Positions 11,238-24,220 are shown, counted from the stretch's first letter. The stretch is DNA of 64,000 nucleotides from Scenedesmus sp. ARA3 (GCA_004335835.1 RWJK01001973.1:248001-312000), one strand, 5' to 3'. A program made the numbers and translations. Notes: generated from the sequence alone by a model not told the origin.

Positions 11238-11242
11238 TTACA
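11238..11242 (-). terminator. Candidate polyadenylation signal TGTAA for the receptor cyclase
   Basis: TTACA on + is TGTAA on -, about 250 bases after the cyclase stop. Confidence 0.35.
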
Positions 11243-11380
11243 TTAAAGGCAGAAGAGTGCTGCCGCAGCAGTCCCTGCAATTTCACACACTGCGCCAGCA
11301 AACCACACCCCAGAACGGCGACAGTGAAGCAGGGGCGTTGCTACAATTAAACAGTGAAGGTGCGGCAGCTGCACGAAACA

Positions 11381-11418
11381 CACTATAACACACTATAACA
11401 CACTATAACACACTATAG
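11381..11418. repeat. 10-base repeat CACTATAACA, about four copies
   Basis: Three perfect copies and a partial fourth lie in the 3'-UTR side of the receptor cyclase gene. Confidence 0.9.
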
Positions 11419-11489
11419 ACACACTACATCATAGGTCCCAGCCACCAGCTGCCTGCACTGCTAATCATCAGTGGCGCCAGTGCCGCCTC

Positions 11490-11859
11490 CTAGCCAGCAC
11501 TCCAGCCCTCAAGGATTACTGGCAGCTGCACAGTCGCCCTGCCAACCACACCAGCTCGCTGCACAACGCACTGCGCTCTGGGCACACCGGCTGCAGCAGC
11601 AGCAGGCTGCAGTGCCCTGCCCAGCAGAGCCACAGGGCTCAGGCTGGCTGCTTCTACTAGGCCATGGCTGCCCCTGAATAGGAAGGAGCCCATTGCACTG
11701 AACTGGCACTCCACTGGCACCGAGGGGCCTGAAGTGCTGCTGCTGCTGCTGTCAGCAGGAACAGCAGCAGGACTTGCTGTGTCTGAGGGTGGGTGTTGCG
11801 CTGCTGCGGGCGAGGATGACTCTTGAGGGTCGTGCTCTCCAGCGGGCGATGCATCTGCA

Positions 11860-11900
<41 letters not shown>

Positions 11901-14900
11901 GGCGGGTGCTGGAGGAAGCCTTGATGGTGCCGCGGGTGCTGGTGAGCTTGCTGCTGCTGCAGCGGCCGGGCGGGGTGTCACTGAGTGATCCATGTACAGC
12001 GGCGATTGCGCAAGGAGTGCACTGATGTTGGAGGGCAGGCTGCGCACTGACTTCAATGCTGAGCTCATCATGCTGGCCCCATCACCACTCGCCTGCCGCG
12101 CTGTACTGCCATCAGCAACGCCAGTGCCACTCTGGACTCTAGGAATGCATCTGCTGCCGTTGCTGCTGGGACCATAGCTGCTGCCCTGCCATTGCTGCAG
12201 CAGCTTGTGTGCCAGCTGTAAGCTGGTGACCAGCTGGCCTCCTTGTGCGATGGCATCTGCACACCTGTGGGCGTGGTGCACCACTGGCCCTGCATACTCA
12301 GCCCTGCGCGTGCAGCGGAACCAAACATTGTGGCACAGGGATCAGCAACATAGGCATATGCCATATGCGCGGCACCAGAACAGCAGTAGCTCGCTGTCCA
12401 AGCTTTGCCCAGTGCAGTGATGCTGCTGTCAATCCAAATCTATGTGCCAGCAGCAGCAGCAGCAGCGCCAGCCCTGGTGTAAGCTAGGCAGCACGTGCGC
12501 TATGAAGTAACGGGCGTACATGACACGCTTACCTGCCTATGCCGCTGATGCTGGTGCTGCTGGGCGGCCCCTCACACAGCCCCAGCCTCAGGCGCGGCCC
12601 CCGCAGCACCAGCCGCCCCCCGCCATCCAGCTGCACGCCACAGCCGGGCAGGCTCAGCAGCGAAGGTGGGTAGGGCAGGTACAGCGACGCCTCCTGCAGC
12701 AGCAGCAGCAGCAGCAGCAAGCTTGTACTGGCACTGCCACAGAGTCAGGCAGCAAGCATGGTATAGCAAGTGCCCTTTGTAGTGACAGTGTGGCAACGAG
12801 CAGTTGTAGTGCATCAAAGCTGCATGCAGCCCAGCAATGGCTGCCTTTTTTGCGTCTGTGCAGAATACCCGGCTTCATGTTGCGCAGCAGACAAGACCAA
12901 CCATAGCTGCTGTGACATCTTTGCAAAGGCCGCAGTAGCACTTCTCACCTGGAGAGTCATGCCCCAGGCTGCTGCTGCTGCCGCACTGCTGAAAGCAGCA
13001 GCGTAGCGCAGCTGGCTAGGCTCTGTGCTGGTGAGGTAGCTGCCTGGGAAGTGACGAGCCAGAAGCTGCAGCATCAAGCGGTGCAGTAGCAGATGCACGG
13101 ACCTGCGGATGCAGCATACCAGCAGCAGCAGCAGCAGCAGCAGCAGCTGGCCATCAAAGGCTTGCACAGCAGGCGTAACACACTTGATGGGAATGACACA
13201 GGTGGGCATGCAGCATTTCTATGTTACGGAAGCAACCCTGCACGCGGATGCCAAGTCTATAGGAAACGGTGCAGCAAGCTGAACACAGCACCACGCATGC
13301 AGAAGCAGGTAGCACACGCAGTACCGCACAGCCCAAGCCTTAGTGCACAGCAAGTCACCATCAACAGCAACACATTAGCGCACACAATACTCCAATAGCT
13401 GTGACATGCCAAACCCACCCGGCCAGGTGAGGCAGCTGCTGCAGCAAGTCAGCTCCCTCCACAACAACCACAGCAATGCTGACGGAGGCCCGGCTCGCAG
13501 CTACACGCTGCAGCACTGCTTTGCTGGCGTGGCTGCCAGCTGCTGCTGCTGTTTGGTCACAGCCAGCTGCAGCATCTTGATCCTTTCCAACACTGCTGCG
13601 TGCACCAGCTGCGTAGGATGCTGGCAGTGCTGCCTTTGATGCCTGCCGCTGCTTCTGGCCGCTGCTGCTGCTGACAGCAGCAGAGCTGTGCAGCCCTGGT
13701 GCATCAAACACTGGAGGGTCGAGCAGCCGCCAGTTAGACGGCAAGCTCAGTTCGGAGCCAAATGCTGCCGCCCTGCCAGCGAGTGCTGGGGAGACAAGCT
13801 GGTACAGCCGCACCGTAGGCGGCAGCGCGAGCACTGCTGCTGCTGTGGTGCTGCTGCTGTGTGAGGCGACGCGTGTGTGAGCAAGGGGTGCGGCAGCAGC
13901 TGTGCTGGGCCTGCGCAGGGTGTGCGCGCTTGGTGTTGGTGTCGCGCTGCACAGCAGAAGGCAGGCAGGCACAGCAGCAGCAGCTCAGTAAATGCAAGAG
14001 GGGTCACTGAGTAAGTGCATGCCTCCTGGAGCATGGGACTCGTGCGCTGATCACATAGCTTGGCACGACATGTAGAGCACATACACATGCACATGGTATG
14101 TATGCGGGAACTCAACACATACATAGTCAATGCAACCGTGTGTCAGCGCACCTCATGGTCGTGTGTGTTACTCCTGCAGGCACGCCATGTATGCCAAACA
14201 CCTTGCGCAGCGCTGCACGCAAAGTATTCCTGTGATGCTCCTGCTGGCCATCTTTCCTCATGGCAATGCTGCCCTTCCAATTGGGCCCCGCATCATGTTG
14301 CTGCTGCTGCTCCTGCTGCTGCTGCCTGCTGTGCGTTGTGTGGCTGCTGTGGTGGCCTGAGAAGCCTGCTGGCAGCTCCCTGGAGCTCTGCTGGCTGAGG
14401 TAGCTGCCCAGCATGTAGGGCTGCTCCTCGTCATGCTGCAGCTGCTGCTGCTGGTGCACAGCCGATGCCAGGCTGAAGCCGTTGAATGCAGAGCCTTGGC
14501 TGTTGGGCGTACTGAGAGCCTCATCCGCATGCTGCTCCTGTTCGTGTTCCAGGTACGACTGGTAGCGCTGCACGAGCCGTCTGCCAACCTCTGAGGTCCA
14601 CAGCGGAATGCCGGGGCTTGCTGCTGCTGCTGCATGCATCTGTGACGCATCTGCAGCAGCTGCTGGCGTGTAGTGTTGTGCTCCACTGCTGCTAGGCAGC
14701 AGCTCATAGCAGCCCATATCTAGCAGCAGCGGCGGCTCTGACAACACAGGGCCGTGGCTTGAGGTGTCACCCCTGCGTTGTGTGATGTGGGGGAACACAG
14801 AAGCAGTGTGCGATAGCCGGCTAACAACACTGCGCAAGCAGGTGGCTGTGCTCGCTTACATGCAGGAATGCGCGCGTGTATGCATGCCGCAGTGTGCATG

Positions 14901-17900
14901 TTGGTCTCTGCCGCTTTGAGGAAAGCTCCATGCGTGCAGATACTATCTGCGCAAGCAGTTAGCAGGCATGTGGTACCAAAAGTGCAACAGCAGGCACGCC
15001 ATGCAGCTGCCACGACATGCAACTCTGCTCTCATAAAAGCCCCACAGCAGCGCTACTAGCCTGCTAAACAGACTGCATCACACTCCCAGGTCACCTGTGT
15101 GCTGCTGGCAGCCAGCTGCTGCTGCCAGCCTTGCTGCTGCCGCCATGCAGCGGCTGCTGGCCCTGCAGTGCCTCAGCAGTGGCCTCATCAAGCAGCACCT
15201 GGCCTCCATTGCCAATAGCTGAGACCTCTGCAGTACATAGCAGCCAGACACATACAGATTCCACATAAACAGCAGGTGAGGGGCGCTACCTGCAAAGATT
15301 CAGCACTGGAGCAGCAGGAATGCAGGAAGCAATAAGGAAGATTGGTCGCTGATATGCAGCAGCCGAACGAGCAGCTGTACGCTCTGTTGATGGATGGTGA
15401 CAAACACTGCAGGAGAGCCAGCGTGCCCACCTTGTGCTGCCTTGTAGACGCTGCTGTTCTTGATGCCGTTGCCCCTGGCAACCACCCCTGTGGCAATGCC
15501 AATGCGCACCCGCAGGCCCCTGAACAGCAGCAGCTGGGAGCTAAGGCTGCCTTGATGCTGCGTGGCAGCGTGCTGCCGGCCTGCTGCGCTGCTGCCGTTG
15601 CTGTGGCTTTCAGCAAGTCCGCGGGGAGCGCCAGCTGCTGCTGCTGCTGCTGCTGTGCTGCCTGCGAAGGGTGGCCAGGCTGTGCTGGTTGCTGCCTCCA
15701 GAGCGTCATGGTAGGACATTGACGGGTGCCATTGCTGCTCAAGCAGCGCCTGCTGTGCCTGCAGCAGAGGCAGTGCAGGACACGTTTCAGCCATCGCGCT
15801 GTCATTTACAGTGCCAGTGACCAGCAGGAGGCATGACATCCTGCGAACTGATTCTTTGCTGCCCATCCAGCAAGCTGCAGTGTGCTCAGCATAGTGCACA
15901 TGCACTCAGCGCTCTGTCTGCAGCTGCTGCCAGCAGTACGGGGTGCAAGGCAAATCCAGCGCCTACCCACAGATCTGCATTTGCTGCATCATCGCTTGCT
16001 TCTAACGCACCTGCAGTGCAAATGCTGCTGCATCGTGTGGGTCGTGGAAGGCCAGGGCGAAGCTGTCTCCTTCCTGCTCAAGCACAAATCCGATGTTGTC
16101 ATCTGCGGCCTGCTTGATGACACTGTTGTGCTGCAGCAGCGCCTGCAAGCAGCAGCAGCAGCGGGCGCCACGTCACTGGCAGTGAGCTGGACATGTGATT
16201 GCCAGGCGGGCCAACATCAACACTCAACTCACCACTAATATGATGCAGCACCCATCTTCAGCTAAGCACTCCACGCATGTGAGTGCACTGACATACCATC
16301 GAAAAGGGCAAATGAGCATTGTCTAAGACAAGCAGTCAGCGCACCTGCCCCATCTCATCAGGGGCCTCATTGGTAAGCCGGGTATAGTCCTGGATGTCAG
16401 TCACCACCACAGATAGCAGCCCATGGCGGGGCGGGCCCATGAGCCGCTTGCGCTGCTGCCAGAGTGCACCTGACAGCCGCCGTGCATTGCGTGACTGCTT
16501 GAAGCGGCTCCACTGCGGACGGGTGCGCAGCGTCATGGCGGCAGCAGCTGCATCAATAGTTTTGCAAAGGGTGGTTGGCAGTGCAATGATGGCTCTGGTT
16601 TGACGGCAGGTGCCAGCATCAGAAGGATTGCGAAGCTTTGCTGAATGCATGCTGATTATGATGCAGAAGCTGCATTGCATCACCAAGCAGTTGACAAAGC
16701 ATCTTAAAAACCAGCAGCACACACCTGCCATGCGCACAGCAGCACAGCCAGGGTAGGCAGCAGCGTTGCGATAGCAATGCCCCAGACAGGCACCGTGATG
16801 CCTGTCTGGCTCCAGTGGGCTCTGTCTTCCGCGCTGGTGATCGCAGTGCGGCCGCTCATGGGCTCCTGGGGATGCACTGGGCCTGCAGGGCCAGCAGGGC
16901 CACCATTCACAGCAAGCAAAGGCGAAGGAGCTGTACACGGCGGATGCAAACGGCTGCAGTGCAGCAGGTGAAGTGCCAAGGCTTCACAAGCTGAAGGTGC
17001 CAGGGGCAGGCTGCAGCGCCAAAGGCTGTAGTTGTTATAGTTACGCACACCTACTGGAGTAAAGGGCATAAATTGAAGATGACGCATGTTTGTCTCCTGT
17101 CAAATAGATGCACGTAGATGGTGGACAGCACCCGCTCACTTTCACAGATGAAGCCAGCAGGCTTTGCGCAGTCGAAGAACCATATGCCTGCCTGGCTGCC
17201 TCCTGCGCTGCTGGCATCAGGCGGCAGCGTCTGGTGCAGCACGCGGCCGCACACACTGGTGTCGCTCTCAGGCACATACTGCAACAAGAGCAGGAAACAG
17301 CAGCAACAATAGCAGCAGCAGCAACAGCACTTGCTTGTTCAGGGAGCAGCAATGGCTCATCAAACAGCATGCACCGTACATGCTCTCACCAGCTGTCGGC
17401 TGCCGCACATACACCTCTGCTTCTAGTTGTGGCACGACCACATCGCCGCCACTCCCAGGCTACTACATCCTTAAAACTTTGCCACCCCACCTGGATGCTC
17501 CAGATCACATCATGAGCAGACCACACAGAAGGCAGTGCCACCAGCCGCTGCAGCAGCGAGGCATCCACAGCCTGGCCACCCAACCAGCGCAGCGTCGTCT
17601 CTGGTGGTGGCACGTTGGCGCGAGGCGCAGGCACTGGTGCTGGCTGCTGCTGCAGGTTATCTTGCTGTGACGCAGCTGCTGGCTGTGCTGCTGAGCCGCT
17701 GGTATTCGGTGCTGCTGGGTTGTGCAGAGTGTTGTTACCACGTGCGCCCACCCACGCAGACCTGCGACGGGCGAATGTGCAGCAATGTTGTAGTTTAGCA
17801 GCCGAACAATGCTTGGCGCAGCTGCACAGACTGCTGCTGGTGATGGACTTTGGGAGAAGAGACAGCATTGCCAGGGCAGTAATTAGTTCACACAGCATCA

Positions 17901-20274
17901 CCTCCAGGGTGCCAGCTGTTGCTGCTGCTGACGTGGCGCCTGGTGCAACTTTCCGCATCAGCAGAGTATGCGGCGCGATGCACACCACTCAGCAACAGCA
18001 GCAGCCGCGGGCGCATTACCCTCCCTCTCACCGTATGGCGGTCTGTGAGGCCAGCGTGGTGAGCAGCACTTGCTGCGCAGTGTCAACCGCCTGCCTGCTG
18101 TCCAGCACTGCCAGCCGCCCACCAGCCTGCTGCCTGCAGTACGCATCTGCCTCAGCCCATGTCACGCGCTCCGGGTACACTGTGAGGTACTTGCCTTGGA
18201 AGGGCACTGTCTGCACTGCAGGGCCTGCGGAGTGCAGGGGTTGGGTTGAAATGCAGCAGCACAAGAAAATGCACGTTTAGACCTGCCTGCTGCAGTCTAG
18301 GTTCGTGTGCAGGCAGCAGAGCTCCTGGCAGCTACAAGGCAGCAGCAGTTCTCGCACTGCATTGCTGCGCAAGACCTCGCAAGACCTCCACAAGACCTCC
18401 ACACATTGCTGCGTACAGAACAACACATGCTGCTCATGGGCAGCACATGACTATCAGCATGCAGCAGTGGCCAGTGCCGCTCTGGCCCACACTCACTGAG
18501 GATGAGCCCCAGGTGGTGCCAGTCCTGGCTGTCAGTGAAGCACTCCATCTCGCTGTCAGGCACCCAGATGTCAGGCTTGGGCGGGCCTGCAGGCACCAGG
18601 CAGCACAAGCAGCTTGGCATTCCTGCCGGATAGTCTCTGCACAGCGCACACCCTGCCATCCTACATGTGAAAGTGCGTTGACATGGTCACTGTGCATGCA
18701 CTGCAGTGGGGCACTGCCCCAGGGGTGCCACCGCCTTTTCAGCATTCATCTAGTGTGCAGTAAGCCCTTTCCTCAAAATTAAAGATCAGCATGCGTGCAA
18801 TCCAGCACTTTGCCCTGCACCCACGCACCTGTCCAGCCGTTCTGGCCCATGAAGGGGTCAGCGCGTGCAAAGCAGTTGTGGGGCGCCTGGCCTGAGCCAT
18901 TCTTGGAGGCCACAAAGGTCCAAAAGGTGCAGCCGCTGGTGTTGGCGCACAGGCCATCACACTGCCAGGGGTGGTCGATGCCGCTGGTGAACTGCTGCCT
19001 GCATGGATGCATGTGGCAGCAGCACCTCTGGCTTGTCAAGTGATTGGCAGCTACTTACGCTAGTCGTTACTGCTCCAGAGTAAGCATTCACAAACACTGT
19101 AGCAGGATTCTGCTAAAACTGAACAGAGCACGATGCGGGACAAACATACAGCCGGCAGATGACATGGCAGTCGCTGGGCTGACTGTCTACGTAGTAGCCC
19201 ACATGTCTCAGCCATGTAATGCATGAGCTGCGCAGTAGAGCTGAGCTACAGCTGGCCTGCTGTAGGCAGCTGCTGTGAACACTCACAGGTTGGTGCCAGC
19301 CACATCAGTGCCAATGGCACACCACCTTGGGCTGCCGCTTGCACTGCCAGGGTCTGCAAGCAGCACAGCAACATGCTGGGTGTCACAAATAAAAGAGACT
19401 GCAGGTCCCATGGCCAGATAACTGCATGCTGCAGCCACTCATCTACAGTTCTCCACAGTTTCCGCAACATACCAAGGCGCTGCAAGCCTAATGCATGCTG
19501 TACTGGTCATCGAATTTGTTGTGGATGCAGCTGCCTTGCCATGCACAGTATACACTGCTGCCGCAACTGCAGCAGGTATCACCCTCCACATGATGTCGCT
19601 GCCGCCCCGCTGCATGCCTCACCTGCACGGCCAGTTTGCAGCAGTGCATGCGAGGCTGCACCAAACGCATCCCATTGGGCAGCGCCTTTGAAGCACAGCC
19701 ACGCCACGGAGTGCAGTTGGAAGCTGCCTGCTGTTGTCACGCTGCTGTTGGTGAGCACTTGCGGCCAGTCAGCACCTGCTGGCAAGGCTAGTGCTGTGGG
19801 CAGGGCAGCTGCTGAGCCGGCCAGCAACTCGCAGCTGCTGCTGTTGGCGCCAGGTGCTGCTGCAGAGGGAAGCTGTGCGCCTGCAGGCAACCGGAATGTA
19901 TGGCAAGAATTGTTCAGGGATTGGAGTGCAGTGTTCTTGCTGCAACGTGCTGAGCAGCAGGCAGCCTGCGTGGGCAGAGTGCGTGTGACGGTCCTGCCCA
20001 CGCAGAGCGAGCATGAGTGTTTAGCAACAGTGCAAAACGCTTGCCAACAACGTATTGCTGCAGAGGTGCCTAACTAAAACGCCCCATTGCTCACCAGTGT
20101 CCATGAAGGACCTGAAGGCTGTGCAGGCGGGCTCCGCATCACAAGCAGCGCTGCACAGCCTGGCAGCATGTCCAGCGCTGAGCAGCTGTGCGCTGCTGCT
20201 GTTGCCGACAGCCACATCTCTGATGAGAGACCCAATTAGCTTGTAATCCTCGATGCAGTAGTAAGGGTCGCTGT
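11490..20274 (-). CDS. Receptor-type nucleotidyl cyclase: PAN/apple-like, C-type lectin, TM, two cyclase domains
   Basis: A membrane receptor predicted to make cyclic AMP or GMP. Exons that join in phase, 5' to 3': 20095-20274, 19623-19880, 19287-19353, 18829-18998, 18497-18586, 18032-18224, 17491-17761, 17140-17278, 16725-16882, one ending at 16345 (start near 16570-16640 unresolved), 16011-16142, 15431-15758, 15095-15227, 14152-14772, 13419-13946, 12949-13102, 12533-12693, 11490-12303; about 1,540 residues. The outer part has PAN/apple-like cysteine modules (LCSAACDAEPACTAF; CDGLCANTSGCTFW) and a C-type lectin fold (WAEADAYCRQQAGGRLAVL, SAWVGA, FFDCAKPAGFICE). A hydrophobic span (VWGIAIATLLPTLAVLL) precedes cyclase domain 1 (SVVVTDIQDYTRL, EQEGDSFALAFH, GLRVRIGIATG, GNGGQVLLDEAT), which has the two metal-binding Asp. 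A second, diverged cyclase domain follows (VSIAVVVVEGAD, GPRLRLGLCEG, GRAEYAGPVVHHAHRCADA). The first exon with start and signal peptide was not found. Confidence 0.85.
12694..12718 (-). repeat. CTG run immediately before a cyclase splice acceptor
   Basis: On the - strand a run of about eight CTG triplets ends in CAG and is followed at once by exon 12533-12693 (EASLYLPY). It is one of several acceptors in the window with this arrangement. Confidence 0.75.
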
Positions 20275-20942
20275 CTGCAGAACAGAGCAAAGTAGTCAAG
20301 CAAAGCTGCCACCACCAAAGCAGTCACACTGAAAATTGAGCGCCGTGGCGCTCATACCGCTGCGAACTCAGGTTCGTCAAGTAGTTTTGTAGCTCTATAC
20401 AAAAGTGTTTCCTGCTTTGTCTGCAGGATCACATGCGCAGGCAGCAGTTGCAACTTCGCAAGGAAGAAATATTACGCTTCGCTCACACACCTTGCCACAC
20501 CAGATCAACGCCTTGAACGTGGAAAACCAACCAGACATATAGTAACGAAGCTACTTGTAGGGCGCTCCAGTATCTATTCCGCAACATGTCAAGAATGACG
20601 TGGCAAGAACGCCGTTTGGTTGCATACCACCAACTTCAGGTTATTAACGCAAGTGCAGTCAAACATGTGCATTCTAAAGCGATGTAAATGAGCAAGTGGC
20701 CTCCATCCAGGCTGGGTATGCTTGCTGCACCCTAAGCCCTCCAGCTACGCACGTACAGCTCAGCATCAGCAGCCATGAATCACACGTACATGCAGCATGC
20801 TTCAGGTTACTTTCAGGTGTGCATCCTTTACCTGCCTACCTACAAACTGGCAACCACTACACAACCGTCGAACCCTGATGCACTAACATACAAAACTCCC
20901 TGATTCCCCGACACAGGGCTGTGGCACGAACAGCCACTGGCA
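20275..20942. other. Upstream region of the receptor cyclase and 3' side of the solenoid array
   Basis: The first exon and promoter of the receptor cyclase should lie here or beyond, since the exon ending at 20274 needs one base from an earlier exon. No convincing signal-peptide exon could be chosen; a donor-like GTATGAGC lies on the - strand at about 20348-20356. Nothing else is recognisable. Confidence 0.4.
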
Positions 20943-20986
20943 GTGCAGTACATCATGCCGGCGAGTGCAGTACATCATGCCGGCGA
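20943..20986. repeat. 22-base perfect tandem duplication at the end of solenoid gene C
   Basis: Two identical 22-base copies (20943-20964 and 20965-20986). The TGA of gene C (plus-strand TCA at 20975-20977) lies in the right copy, so the duplication touches the last codons and adds a second potential stop just beyond. Confidence 0.9.
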
Positions 20987-23900
20987 GCCGCCAAGCGCCT
21001 GCAGTGCTGCACACATCTCCAAATAACCGTTCTGCGCAGCAAACTGCTGCAGGCAACGCAGCGTTTCCATGTCAACGCGTGCGGCAGCAGGCAAGGTGCA
21101 TAGAATCTTCGCAACTGCAGTGCTCTGTGCCATCGCTGCATCTCTCAGCAGCCCGCCCAGGGCAGCTGCATCCAACTGCCTTGCACCGCTCAAACCGCAC
21201 AACGACGTCACAACGCTGGGGGTGCTGCTGCTGTTCCACGCCAACAGGTTATTGACTGCCAGCCGCAGCAGCTCTGCTACACCTGCCCCACTTATCTGCG
21301 CAGCGCCAGCAAGTCCACACAAGTTGGCGACAGCTGCGTGTTGCGTCTTCTCAACTGCAAGCGACAGCACGTCCTGCACGTCAGCTGCAGCGAGCTGCTG
21401 CACTGCTGCCAAGCCAAAAATCGGCCTGTGTGCCAGCTGCTGGCTGCGCTCGTCAGCTCCTGGAAAGCCGCGAAGCACCAGAGGCTCGTTTATCAGCTGC
21501 CACAGCAGCTCCTTGGCAGCTTCTGGCGTTATGCCACCTGCGTTGGGCAAATCACACAGCACGCGGATAGCCCTAGCCCAGCACTCCTTCAAAGCCAGGT
21601 CCAGCAGCTCCTCAACTTCTGCGCTGCTGAGCTCCCCTGCTGCTGGCAGGCCACACAAGCCTGCCACCAGCGTCGAGCAGCAGCAGCAGCTGGCCGCGTT
21701 GCTCTTCACTGCTTCTAGCAAGCTCCTAACCTGCGCCAGGCCCACGCTGCATGCAGCCAGCCGGCTGCACAGCTGCGCCACTGCAGTATTGACAGCTGTG
21801 TTGCGGCACCCTTCAGCACGCTGCTCGACCGCTGCCAGCAGCAGAGACACAACAGCTGTGCTATCCAGCTGCAGAGCAGCAGGCAGAGTGAACAGCTGCT
21901 TTACTGCTGTGCTGACGTCCTTGTTGGCTGCGTTTCTGGCAACCTGTCTCATATGCACTGCTGCTGCATCCGAGCCACGCGGTAAGGTTGCTGCTGCCCG
22001 GCTCCCAAGCTGCTGCACCGCCCTCAGCAGTATCTGCTGCAGCTGCTGCTGGCTCAGCTGGGCAGCGCCCGGCAGATCACAGACACTAGCAACTACTTTG
22101 GGTTGATCCTGCTCCAGCGCTGCTGCCAGCACTGCTGCGACTGCATCTGCAGGCAGCTGCTGTGCTGCTGCTGGCTGCATCAACTGCTGCAGCACGTTCT
22201 GCTTGCAGTACTCCTGCTCAACTGCTGCACTGCTAAACAGCTTCACAGCCACAAGCAGGATATGCTGCAGCTGCTGCCATGTGATGTCCTGCAGGCAGGG
22301 CAGCTGCAGCAGCTTACCAAGCTTAGCTAGTGCTCCTCTGGCTTTCGTGGCTGCTGCCGCTGCTGCCTCCACCAGCTGCACCAGGCTCTCACAGTCCAGC
22401 TGTGCAGCAGCCGGACACATGCCGGTGTTTACTATCAGGCCAATTACCTTGTCATCTGTGCTGCGTGTGGCCAGTGCCAGCTGCAACAGCCCTGCAACCG
22501 CAGCTGGCTCCAGCCTGCGCGCTGCAGGCAGGCGCAGCAGGTTGCTGACCACCTCATCGCTTCTGCGCTGCACTGCAGCCTGCAGGAGTCGATACATTGA
22601 TGCCGATGACAACTGCTTTGCCGCTGGCAGCACGTTGGTGAGCTTGTACAGGATGCTGCTCCATTCCCACTTGTTGCTTTCTGCTCCTGCTGCCTGCTGC
22701 ATCAGTGGCTCCACTGTGGCTAGGTCCAGCTGCTGGACAGCTGGCAACCAGCACACAGAAGACATGACACCGTGCTTGTTTTGGCGCTGGCAGAGCTGTA
22801 TGGCAGTTTGCAGCAGCTGCAGCCCTGCTGCTTCATCCAGCTGCTCTGTTGCGCGTGCTGCTGCTTCACACACCACACCCAGCACACCCTTCTGCGAGCT
22901 ACCTGTGCGGCTGCACAAATCTGGAGCCATCTCTCGGTGCAGTGCTGCCCTGATCAGGCTGTCCATTGCAGCTGCTGGGATCTGCTGCGCTGCTGGCTGG
23001 GCCACCAGGTACTGCAGCATCTCCACATGGTAGCGTGCCACTGCTACATGCATGATCTGCTGCACTGCCTCCACACTCATCAGCGCAGGCAGGCTGCGGG
23101 AATGTGCGCTCTCCTGCAGGTACCGGAAGGCCCACAAGGCAGCTGACGAGTCCGCTAGTGCGGCAATGAAGAACATTGCGTCCAGCAGCTGCTGCCCTGA
23201 GGCTGGCTTGCTGAGCTGCTGCTTCAGCTTGCGCCTGGTCTTGTCTGTAGGGCCTGCGCTGCTGCCAGGCTTGGCCTGTTAAGCCATGCGGGCGGTGGAC
23301 AGTGGCGAATAGCAGGCGGGAGATGCAGTAATTTTGTGCAGTTGTGCGCTTGTGTCATGTTGTGTTTCAAGCTATGGCACCACCAGTAACACGCTCAGTC
23401 ACATGGCTGGCAGTGCATTGAAGAGAGGCGCATGACATGCAGGATGCACCGTACGCAATGCCAGTGAACGGCCACAAGGCCAGCGCCTCGTACACACGCA
23501 CATGAGCACAGCCCCAAAACATCGATTGAGCTCACCAGTCGGCAGATGGCAATTGCCAGGCCTGGCATGCCACTCGACGTAACCGCACCGGTGTCCTTTG
23601 CCACAGTGTAGGCAGCAGCCACCCATGCCTCCACACCATACACGCCCTGCCTTGCTGCTGCCAGCACATCTGCATAGCTGAGTTGCAAGCCTGATCTGAT
23701 CAGGATGCAAGCAACGTCATATCCAACGTTGGGGATGCGTAAAAGTGCTGCTGTTGACTTCTTTGCTACAGCTGTGCTGCCAGCAGTGCTGCAGAGCCAT
23801 TGGACTATGCGCGGGTAGCGAGCTGGGGGTACTGGCTTGGCTGTATAGGAGTATGATGAGTATGACTGCTGCCTTCTGTGCTCTTGACGCTCCTTGGCAG

Positions 23901-24051
23901 CAGCCACAACTGCTGGGATGAGAGGGGTGTTCAATGACAGCTGCAGGTAAGACGTGACACTGCTGCTCAGGTGCTTATTGCAGCTACTCAGCCGGCACAA
24001 ACAAGTCGCATCAAGGTAATTAAACAGGGTTGCAAGCACGCGGTGCTCCAT
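20975..24051 (-). CDS. F-box-like/alpha-solenoid protein, type 1, copy C (intact)
   Basis: Two exons, 23536-24051 and 20975-23275, spliced in phase 0 (GTGAGC donor), give about 938 residues. The start is the ATG of MEHRVLATLFNYLD; the open frame runs further up only to a GTG. Residues 1-40 resemble an F-box (LFNYLDATCLCRLSSCNKHL). Next comes a family-specific block: WLCSTAG, LLRIPNVGYDVACILIRSG, SYADVLAAARQGVYGVEAWV. The rest is Ala/Leu/Gln-rich, with helical repeats of roughly 36-42 residues patterned as LCxLPAAxQLDxxxVxxLLxxAV. F-box proteins bring substrates to SCF ubiquitin ligases, with the solenoid as a likely binding surface; this role is inferred from architecture only. A 22-base duplication sits at the stop. 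The family is not one I can name. Confidence 0.8.
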
Positions 24052-24220
24052 GGGAGGCTCAGTCACGGTTGAGCGTGGCAGTCGCCAAGCAGGTGCGATC
24101 TCACAACAAATAAAGAGCTACATGCAGTCCGTAAGTCACGCTTTTACATCAAAAAAACATACTTATGTTCAAGTGTTGTTGTTGAATTGGACAGCCGGTG
24201 CACTAACAGCCAATGGATCA

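Larger units (their letters stand above)
10717..11489. other. Convergent spacer between MYND-B and the receptor cyclase
   Basis: No gene is supported. The two flanking genes point at each other, so this stretch holds both 3'-UTRs. It contains a CAG run near 10853-10880, two minisatellites (11025-11124 and 11381-11418), a TGTAA on + at about 11094-11098 within the first minisatellite, another at about 11164-11168, and one on - at 11238-11242. Confidence 0.6.

Noticed and set aside
14060..14398. Plus-strand frames within the receptor cyclase (also 15342-15722 and 17615-18280)
   Set aside because: They lie opposite phase-consistent cyclase and lectin exons and look like shadows.
22203..23033. 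Long plus-strand open frames antisense to the solenoid genes (also 25292-25936, 32507-33694, 35458-36669, 39821-41038)
   Set aside because: They mirror minus-strand coding exons; the Ala/Leu/Gln codon bias (GCA, CTG, CAG) rarely gives antisense stops. Their Ser/Cys/Thr-rich products match no family and have no splice support.
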